A stretch of DNA of 64,000 nucleotides, taken from Baylisascaris procyonis (lineage: Eukaryota > Nematoda > Chromadorea > Rhabditida > Ascarididae). The notes under the pieces were generated by a model that was not told the origin of the DNA, made no database searches, and worked only from the letters and a program-made list of their open reading frames with translations. The stretch lies in assembly GCA_037389465.1 (NCBI GenBank), contig JAZARR010000197.1, forward strand, positions 9,325,501-9,389,500, written 5' to 3'. This document shows, one piece after another, positions 26,725 to 64,000 of this stretch. The translations under genes were made by a program, and so were the position numbers. Numbering within the stretch: the first letter of the stretch is position 1; each line of letters starts with the position of its first letter.

Positions 26725-29049
26725 AGGATAGCAGTGAATTTCATAGCAATAATGGGGTTACAATCATTTTTTGCTTTGTAGCAATGAGATACACACCAAT
26801 ATATCACCATATGGTCACACATCTGCCTCGATCCCATCAACCATCTGCCCCCTCAATGATTATATAGTCACATCGCAATTTATACAAATGTCACGACCAT
26901 CCTCTCTTTATAAATCCTTTAAAATATACGTAATAGTAAATAAATTTTTAAATCATTACTATCAATTATTTTTTTATCACTCACCCTAATCATTCTTATC
27001 AGTAATCATATTATATCACCTATCAATATCACATAAACCTGAATTTATTCCGTAATAAATAATTTATTGGTCTTCAGCACTAATTTATGTCCTTTTGTTC
27101 CTTTTTCCCGTCACAAAAAAAGAAATAGTTGCTCGGTATTACAAACGATTACAAGTGATGCGTCAAGAATCATCCTCATCAACTGATAAATATTTCTTGT
27201 GCTTTCGATCGAGAATTTTAAAAGTTTCAATTTATTTCCGCTCCGGAGCTGTCGAAGTGTACGCTAGCTCCCCTCCTTAGGCCATTCACATAATGAATGC
27301 CTTATCTGCCTTAAGGTAGAATAGCCGTTGAGAAAGAACTACGGATTAAGGATCTATGCCTGAGGCAGCGTAAGGTAACAGAGAAGAGGATAGCCACAAC
27401 GCTTGCCGTTCGCTAATTCTAAAAACCGTGCCATATTCAAGGCGATGGAGAATGGGAGATATTATAAACAAGAGAACATGGTAACATCCTCGTCTTCATA
27501 CCCACCACCTGGCTCGGCAACATCTGACTACAGTTAGTTACTGAAAGACAGCTGCACTGACAGATGAGCTTTAACTTCTGGATTCCACCTTTGCCTTCAT
27601 GCCTTCGCATGATGCTTGACACCAAACAACTCAGACTTACCTAAGGAATACCCTAACAAAGTACGCACACCTGTGTAGAGACGAATAAGTGTCATATATC
27701 CCCTCTTCAAAAATTTTTTTCTACGGCACTGAAATATCCCAGTGGAAAAAGCACCGCAAAATGAGCTATAAAGTAGACAGCGCATCTGTCACTAACGAAC
27801 ACATTTTATAGATTTGATAGATCCCTTTTTTACCCTCTCACGTGCAAATACCTACATGTAGTGATGGCGCAAATGTCGCAGCACAACCGCTTTATGACTG
27901 GCTAAAAACACGCGGTCGCTGTTCGAAATTTATCGTCGGGAATGGATCAGAAGAAGAACCGAGCTTCGCTCAATTCTTCTAACGAGACCTATTTTACCCG
28001 ATCTTGTAATCGAGCTTAATTCTATCCTACACCCCAAGATCCATCTAATTTTGAAAACTGCAGGAAATAATAGAACTCCATACACATTAAGTACGAAGTA
28101 AACGAAATCCTTATGTCCCCTCTTGCCCTTGCCCCCCCCCCCCATGAAAAAATTACCATTTTATTTTATTTTACTAAAACGTACATGATTGAAGTTCTCT
28201 ATCCTATATTTTTGTAACAATAATCATTACAGAGAAACGCTTCTCTGCAGCCCTCTTCTTCCTTAGTTATGCAGCCAAAGGAAATATGACAGCTAGATTC
28301 ATGCATCACCTTTTTGTGAATTTAAGACAGGATCAGCCCATACTTTAGACCTCAACTGGTTCCTAAATTAATTTTAAATTGCGATATAAAACAATTTAAC
28401 AATTTGCATAAATATAGCTTATAATATCTAATTATAAGTTTTTGCATAAGTTATCGCTTCTTCACATTTTTTTTTTTGAATTTGGAGTTCAAACGATAAA
28501 ATAAAATATAAAAATGACACAAATAGCACTCTTATAAATATTATATAAAATACGGTTTGAAACCGTTTCAAATATTAAATCAATCGATTTAGCAATAACA
28601 TTTATTCAAAAATGAAAATTAAAATAAATAAAACAGAGAAAAAAAGAGATGAAAAAAATTTTGTTCTCTATTAAATCAAAAAAAAACCGTGATGAAGATG
28701 TACAGAAAAAAAGAAAGAAAGAAAACGATTCTCTCATTGTGAAACGTTACAGCATTAAATGACCCGAAGTGATAAGCTTATGATAAGATCAACACAAGAA
28801 AAAGAAGAAAGACCTCAAATTATTTAAATTGTGGATGCAATATGCAAATACGCAACATTATAAAAATAATAATTGATCATACAGTTCACTAAAGTGGAAC
28901 GAAACGTCGTGTGGATTTAAATACAATCGCTGCTTGATAACGATTACTAAACTCTGAGCATAGCCCGAAAAAAAAACATCGCTTTGACCAGAAAAAACAG
29001 CTAAATATAGATTTGATAGTTGATTTAAATCGCGGTCATGATCTTTTCT

Positions 29050-29085
29050 GATCTTTTCTTTCATATACCCATGAAAGAAAAGATC
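29050..29085. repeat. Perfect 15-bp hairpin
   Basis: The arms GATCTTTTCTTTCAT and ATGAAAGAAAAGATC flank a 6-base loop (ATACCC). A further GATCTTTTC copy lies just before the left arm. Confidence 0.85.
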
Positions 29086-30561
29086 AAAACAAAAGGATTC
29101 GAAGGTAGATCAAAACCAAACGAAATAATATAATACCGAAAAAAAAATTTAGCCAGAGAACATGAATCGCCTACTTATCGCTTAATCAAATAATAAAAAT
29201 CAAAGACATTTGATTCAACGCTTATAAAAAGGGTTATTTAACTGACCTCAGGCATAAGCTAACACTAACTTTCATCATAAATATTCCCACTCCCTGGAAA
29301 AAAACGATTCGGCAACTCGAGCTACACCCACAGTATCTCAACGATCCAAGCAATACGCGAATACAATATCAAAATCAAGTTGACAATTCCATTGAGCAAT
29401 ATATCGATGATAACATTTGAAACATACAAATTTAAATAACATATAAATTAATAAGGCAATAAATTGCCTATTTTAATATAAATGCATAACTACAACTAAA
29501 TGATACCTTTAATAGTATTGCTGAGCAGATATATCATTTGTACTAATGTGAATATTAACTAGAGCCCATTAAATCGTCATTGCACAACTCAGGTGCATCA
29601 TATTATTCAAAACAAATTACTATTCAAATTATTCAAAATTATTCAAAATATCAAATTATTCAAAGAAAATTATTCAAAACATTTCAAGAGCAATCCCTTT
29701 GAGTTTCTACCTTAATATACAATATATACTGAATAACAGCAAGCAAATATAAAAATCAACAACAAAACATCGACTCTAGTATGTGAGCATCAGTATCGAG
29801 CGACAATGCTACAGCAACTATTTGTATTGTTTTAAATCCTTCAACTTGGCTAAGAACATGTCAACCTCATGTCCGACTTCGAGGAGGTCATACTAGCTCC
29901 ACCTCAAGTCATGACTACGCGAAATAAGAGACCCTTCCTACCTTGCTGGCTATCAAGAATAAATTAAGCTTTCTGAAAACAATACTTAATTTTTATAAAC
30001 AGTGCTTAATTTTCATATGTATGATAATTGCTTCCATGTGCCCTCCTCCTCCCCCTTTCAAAATCACTACAATTCAATGTGCATATGCCAAACTCTTCGA
30101 AATAGATCAGAATCAATACTACCAACCGAAACACTACAAATATTTTTTACATATTTCTAAAAGAAGCATACAAATGTAATCTAACTTATTTTTTCCTCAA
30201 TCGATTTACTTTGAATTATTTGAATAAAATTTTTGGAAGAAAAAAGGCTAAAAAAATCTTTTTTTAATATAATGAGAGCATTAGTGATCAGGACTCGAAA
30301 TGCTCTTAACATTAAAAGGCAGGTGTGTATTGCTTAATAGTTCCAACATATCATATCAGCAGTGATATTAATTCGCGGTAATCAGCGACAGTTCGCTTAC
30401 CTACAAACCATATCGCATCGAAACAACAGTATATAAAATTAACGTCGAAAGCAACGTAAACTTTGCATATCACTAAAAATAGAGTAACGATACGCAACAA
30501 TGCTTACCACAATATAATAATAAAGATTATTGAAACATGGAATAACTGATGTACAAATTAC

Positions 30562-48212
<17,651 letters not shown>

Positions 48213-48225
48213 CCTAAATAATTAT
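48213..48225 (-). promoter_or_regulatory. Splice acceptor one base before the TOPORS start codon
   Basis: The - strand reads ATTATTTAG|GATG. The exon opens one base before the ATG, which fits spliced-leader addition. An upstream coding exon ending in phase 2 would be the alternative, and the protein would then be longer at its N-terminus. Confidence 0.45.
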
Positions 48226-48667
48226 CTCAATTAAATGATATAATTTAAAAAAAAAAAAATTTAATCACTTAAAAAATCGACATACAATTTCAAATGAAAG
48301 AAACGAGAAATAATATATGATCCAATAAATATTACAGCATTTGTTGAATTTCAATTAAATCCTCTTTCAATAAATTTTTCTATCATTTATGATCCCTGTT
48401 ATTTTTATTTTATCTTTGTTTTTTTTAAATAATTGCCTCCAACAAAATAGCAATCACAATATCTAAATATACGCTCAACGATGCTACTAATAAAGGATAT
48501 GATATCCGACCGTAGACTGACCATGTTTTACCATAATACCAGTGAATTTCGATCCATCTAATGTATTCTTTCAAAGTTTTACAGATTAAGTAGGCAAAGG
48601 CTTCGTGAACGCTTAAAGGATGACTGGGGAGTACTCTCAGGTGATATAACCGTAGGAAAATCTTATC

Positions 48668-49210
48668 AGACAAAAAAGACCCTGATATTACAGTAGGCAA
48701 ACCTTAGCGGACAAAAAGGACCCTGATATTACAGTAGGCAAACCTTAGCGGACAAAAAGGACCCTGATATTACAGTAGGCAAACCTTACCGGACAAAAAG
48801 GACCTTGATATTACAGTAGGCAAACCTTACCGGACAAAAAGGACCCTGATATTACAGTAGGCAAACCTTCCGGACAAAAAGGACCCTGATATTACAGTAG
48901 GCAAACCTTCCGGACAAAAAGGACCCTGATATTACAGTAGGCAAACCTTACCGGACAAAAAGGACCCTGATATTACAGTAGGCAAACCTTACCGGACAAA
49001 AAGGACCCTGATATTACAGTAGGCAAACCTTCCGGACAAAAAGGACCCTGATATTACAGTAGGCAAACCTTCCGGACAAAAAGGACCCTGATATTACAGT
49101 AGGCAAACCTTCCGGACAAAAAGGACCCTGATATTACAGTAGGCAAACCTTACCGGACAAAAAGGACCTTGATATTACAGTAGGCAAACCTTAGCGGACA
49201 AAAAGGACCC
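48668..49210. repeat. 39-41 bp minisatellite, 13 copies
   Basis: Thirteen tandem units contain GATATTACAGTAGGCAAACC, then TTAGCG, TTACCG or TTCCG, then GACAAAAAGGACC. The 41-bp and 39-bp forms are interspersed. There are no unique spacers, so it is a plain minisatellite. It begins about 455 bp upstream of the topors start. Confidence 0.96.
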
Positions 49211-51198
49211 ATCGAGTTTCTTTAGCCATTCGGTCATGTCAAGAAGCCTAAATTTCCAACCTCAATTGCTTCACCAGAAAATTAGCAAGCTCTTGAACAA
49301 GCCGGACACGAATATCGATTTTATTAATGGCTAAGATCGCTTCCACAACCCTTATCGGCTCGAGTAAGAACCTCAGGTCCAACAGGCATAGTCCTTCAGT
49401 AATTACTTGTTATGCCTAGACGCTATGAGGTGAATAGCTCACTAGTGGCTTATGAAAATTTACCACTCATAAATTCAGTACAAATTTATTGAAGCAATAG
49501 CGCAATCAATCAAAGCAAAGCATGCAATAGACGAAAAAACCAATAATTTGGAGATACCCGAGAGATACCTGTAATTTAAATATCGTTTCAAAAAAAAAAA
49601 AAAAAAATGCAGAAAACTGCACTGCTACAACATCAATCACCTTTCATGAATTTTCCGCATAGCGATAAAGTAAGTTCAGACAACGGGTCAAACTTGAGCG
49701 AAACAAAGCAACCGGACCCGACATCCACTGAACAAGTAACTAACAAATCCTCATCAAAAAGCTACGCCAGGAAATATTTGAATAAGCGTTTGCGATATGG
49801 TACAAGATTTTATGGAAAATTGCCAATTTATGAATAATTACAGTATCCATGCAAACGTTGTCAGACGCGAAGCACACTATTGCAGCACTTTAATGACGAT
49901 CACCACACACCAACACCGGAATTAGGTTGCAATTAGGCTCCGACTAGATTCCTTAGCTCCATACTACCGAGCCGGTCTCTCCGGCGCTGTCGTCGAAATG
50001 AGATTTGCAATGTTTCAACTCTCCTCTGCGGTGCAGTGGCGAAAGGAGTCGACAGCATCCGATAGGCAGAACACGAACCTAACTTCTAACCTTGACACGA
50101 TCTTATGAAATTTTTCTTCATTAAAGTGAAGTAACTACCTCCTTCAACGTCACGAAATTTTGTTTTTCGTCTAATATTCGGCCAGATCCGGAGTTCCGTG
50201 AGCAAAAGACCTTGATTTTTGATGACCGTCGATTTACGAATGCTTGTACTTCTTAACAAATAAGGAACCTGTCATCGATCGACGCGTTTATGCCTTATTT
50301 TGCACAATCATCAAGCCGTCAACCCGCACTCCTGCCTTCTAGTTGAACCTGGGAAAATTTGCCCGAAAATTCCCTAACTTTGATAGCATTAAGCCTCATG
50401 AGTTTCTGATCGAAATTACCCAGATCTCAAGTTAGAAGTTCCCAAAATGGTAACTCTATTTCCCACTACGATCCGAAAGCATGAAGGCATCAAGCATAAT
50501 AACTGCATGAAATCAACAAACAGCTTTATTAATGAAATAAATAACGACAATTGGGAACTCGCGATCGAAGCATCATGCGCCAACTTCAACGAACCGATAC
50601 AACCCCCCATCACTAAACTAAACTGCCCCAAAATGGACGGCGCTGCCGCCGTTTGAAACGAGTATGCACATAAAACCATCGATAGTCCCTACAATACGTA
50701 CGATACGAAACAAGCACGGCTGATGCTATCAGATCCAAGATACCCCCGTCCCCCTCCCCCTCCTTAACAATACGATCGATTTTGTTCTATACGAATATTT
50801 CAACGACCAGCCAGCTGCTTCTTACGAGGTGGACCCCGATCCCGTCCCCAAACCCTCAATCAATACTAATATCGAAAAACATTCTAAATATGGAAAGCAA
50901 AAATATTTCTTCCAAAGTATTATCCCAAATGCATACTTAAAACGGTGGTGAGTATATAGCACTAAAATACGATAAAAAATTAGCAAATATGGAACACTTC
51001 ATTTTATATCAGTTAGGCAATCCTCATAAATTTCACCGGTTAACCATCAGTCGTTTGCATAAAAAGCAATATCTATGTATCTCAAGAAAAAAAACGGTCA
51101 TCCCGTTATCAAATTATACAGCAATTTAGATCGTTTTTGAATTCAAATAAAGAATTCTACCAGCCAAATTTGTAAATCCAACATAAGTAAACGGCGAC

Positions 51199-51204
51199 TT
51201 TATT
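51199..51204 (-). promoter_or_regulatory. Candidate poly(A) signal for cdc-48
   Basis: AATAAA on the - strand lies about 330 bases after the cdc-48 stop codon. It is the nearest canonical hexamer I found in the expected direction. Confidence 0.4.
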
Positions 51205-51535
51205 TCCTTCTCCCCGTCTTTCCGTCCCCCTCTCCACCAAAAAATTAGATAATTTTTCCAACTTATATTCGCGCCTATCATTGCGCTCCTCGAACGCAAC
51301 GAAATTTCCTCTCCCCCTCTCTGCTTATCATAGGCGATTTAAATCAGTAAAAAGTGAACCAACTGTTTGAATGGAAAAAGACATCCATTCAAGACGATTT
51401 AAAATGCCGAACACATAACAAATGATGCACATACTGAAAGGAGGGGATAAGGGTGAAGGAGAATAGATATTTATGATACGGGTACATGAAAAGGAGCATA
51501 GGTTAGATAAGGGACAAAGAGTAGAATAGGCCCGC

Positions 51536-62018
<10,483 letters not shown>

Positions 62019-64000
62019 CTATTGCCAATGCTATAATTATTTCTCGAATTGTCATGTCCTCAAGGATTTTGCAATGAAGCCATTCAGAAATATTTAAAAG
62101 CTTTAATGACTTTATCGCTTAGTTTCTGTGAATATGCAAAAATGCAGATGCCGATTTTTTATTTAATATGCATGAGATTTTTCACGTTATTTCGAATCGA
62201 ATTTGTTGCCTCTTAGCAATCATCGTAAGTGGGAAATATTTGCCTTCTCTATAAAAATCAAATGTTTTTTTTTTCTTTTAATCCCATTTGATTGCCGAAT
62301 GGTTAGGTAGTTTTATTTGAGGGAGAAATGCTCTTTTATTGTAGGCATCTTTATTTGATATGTATAAGCATATTAGGCTTTTTTAATGTCTGTGCATATG
62401 TCTGAATGTGTCTATAAATGTCTATTCTTTCGCTATCTCAACAGTTGCCACCATAGTTTACTATATTCTTATCAGTTTCCTGATTCTCTTTCAGCATGCA
62501 ATTTTGCATTCCAATTGCAGCTATTGTTTTGTGTCTTTTATTCGAGCGCAAATACCAAATACCAGATTTTTTTTTGTTGGTTGGTTTTTAAGGATTTTTA
62601 GGCAGCCGGTTGGTCCGATTGGTGAATTTATAAAATACCGCATATCATGACGATACTATTTCCCTTTTTCTTCACATATTTTATTGCGTATGAATATTTT
62701 CAGATAGAGATTTGAGAACGATGTAATTCACTGCATCGAGCTCTATTGAATTAATATTGCATTGTGGAAAAAAATCGCTCAAAGGTTCATTCTTTTTTTT
62801 TCAAGTTATTTTAATATTTATAAACGTTGAAAAATCTTTGAGAATTTCAGTGAATGAATCTATCGTTTCCTCTTTATGTCTTCTCTATTAATTTTTCTTT
62901 AAAAAAATTGAAGTCACTTTTTTTATGAAAAAGAAAATGCGATTTAATAAAAATAGAAATTTCCACCAATGATTTCTGATAGATTTTTATCTACTTCTAC
63001 ATATCTGCACAAAAATGTACTAAAGCAGAGTCATATCTATGCGTTATATATGTCTAGAATGAGGCAGTTATTCACTATCGATTCTCCATGAATTTCGGCA
63101 TGTCAGTCTGTGAGATTGAATGGTCAATATTTTAGAAACCCAAAAATGTAGAGCAAAAGTGGATCCGTTATAGGTTTCGATGAGAATTGATTTTCCCCTC
63201 GACGAGTCCCGAATCTCAAAGCATTTGAATGTACAAATGGTTAAATAATCTACAGCTTGAGATGATCAATGTTCTCAACTTTCAAATAAATAAAAAATTT
63301 TGATGAATTTCCCTAATATGGACCCATTCAACAATCCATTCGATCGAAAAGAAATCGGATCATTGGGGGGGGGGGGAGGGAGGGGCGAAATATATGTAAT
63401 CAATTTTATTTTCAAACATGAATTTATTAATGTGCATATTTTCTGATTTATTGATAATTTGTTGAAATTGGTTGGCCTATCAGATAGGACTGTAAAGGTA
63501 CTTACTCATCATGCCAGCGACTTATTATAATATTTGACTAACTGGTTTTCAGACATACACACAGAAAAAACTCCCCAGTATGGAACATATATTATCAACA
63601 AACTTGTTTACGCTATCAAGAAACTTAAATATTTCTCTTAAGTCTTTTAATAGAATTGTATATATTTAAAATTAATAAAATATATATTATTTATTTTATT
63701 TTAATTAATCATATTCATTGCTATAGAAAAGTATAAAAGTTATGTTTCTTTTTATTATTGTTTTTTTTTATTTTTACGACGTTTTTTTTTGGTTTTTTTT
63801 TCAAAGTTTTTACTATTTTTCAGTTATTTTTCAATTATTTCAGAATATTTTCTAAAATTATAACTTAAATTTCATAAATTATTATTTTTTTTTTTGTTTT
63901 TCAGATTTTATAATGCTATTTGATTTCATCTCATCACGTCCAATGATGGAACTTCTACGTTATATACGTTCGTATTTTATACGTTTACGACGTTTTCGTG
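62019..64000. other. Upstream region of cdc-48, T-rich on the + strand
   Basis: It should contain the cdc-48 promoter and, unless it lies beyond the window, its short first exon. I found no - strand ATG followed by a phase-0 donor with CDC-48-like residues. The + strand becomes strongly T-rich from 63.66 kb, leading to an acceptor at 63,904. A run of G lies at 63,366-63,376. Confidence 0.45.
63905..64000 (+). CDS. Possible first coding exon of a + strand gene, cut by window
   Basis: A long T-tract ends in GTTTTTCAG at 63,904, a strong nematode acceptor. It is followed by an open frame with ATG at 63,913 (MLFDFISSRPMMELLRYI, then arginine/tyrosine-rich) that runs to the window edge. The base composition changes abruptly from AT-only to CG-containing at the acceptor, as expected for an exon. 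The product is not recognised. The gene would be divergent to cdc-48. Confidence 0.35.

Larger units (their letters stand above)
48213..51535. other. Intergenic region between cdc-48 and topors
   Basis: About 3.3 kb between the cdc-48 stop and the topors start, both on the - strand. It holds a 13-copy minisatellite (48,668-49,210). A comparatively GC-rich piece near 49,920-50,100 has short open frames on both strands, but no family was recognised; it may belong to the topors promoter. The rest is ordinary AT-rich sequence with the cdc-48 3' UTR at the right end. Confidence 0.5.

Noticed and set aside
48668..49210. CRISPR-like regular spacing
   Set aside because: Adjacent units are nearly identical with no unique spacers, and the genome is eukaryotic; it is a minisatellite.
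49607..49837. 76-codon + strand frame after a poly-A run
   Set aside because: No family, splice context or neighbouring exon supports it; the composition is typical of chance frames in the window.

Overview
The window is eukaryotic and reads as nematode. It is AT-rich, and its genes are broken into many short exons with GT..AG introns and TTTCAG or TTTTAG acceptors. The three recognisable proteins look most like Caenorhabditis orthologues: LGG-1-type ATG8 ([20 protein letters not shown]), CDC-48 ([27 protein letters not shown]) and TOPORS. The species cannot be named from the sequence.

Layout. (1) From 1 to about 15,205 lies a tandem satellite of 30 monomers of 513-519 bp. It has a clear second level of order: 15 consecutive monomers (about 7,727 bp) are repeated twice, and the array runs off the left edge. 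A decayed monomer fragment marks its right end near 15,310. (2) 15.3-17.4 kb is intergenic, with a GC-rich palindromic patch and a small + strand ORF carrying six 9-residue proline-rich repeats. (3) lgg-1 lies on the - strand at 17,375-19,593 in 4 coding exons. (4) 19.6-30.5 kb is gene-poor, with TA and TAAA microsatellites and several inverted repeats. One of these is a 35-bp stem whose only non-Watson-Crick pairs are G.U when read from the - strand, a candidate microRNA precursor. (5) A TOPORS-like RING/SUMO-pathway ligase lies on the - strand at 30,562-48,212 in about 28 exons. (6) 48.2-51.5 kb is intergenic and holds a 13-copy minisatellite. (7) cdc-48 (p97/VCP) lies on the - strand at 51,536-62,018. 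Sixteen coding exons were reconstructed with consistent phases (792 residues); only the short first exon is missing. (8) 62-64 kb is T-rich and ends in what may be the first coding exon of a + strand gene.

The three genes are co-oriented (cdc-48, then topors, then lgg-1). All act in protein quality control: p97 segregase, ubiquitin/SUMO ligase, autophagosome ATG8. The gaps between them (3.3 and 11 kb) are too large for a classical nematode operon, so any functional link is inference.

Exon boundaries were derived by hand from splice signals, frame and protein similarity. The TOPORS chain has two joins where the phase does not close (38,637 to 37,314 and 32,562 to 32,208), so a small exon is probably missing at each.
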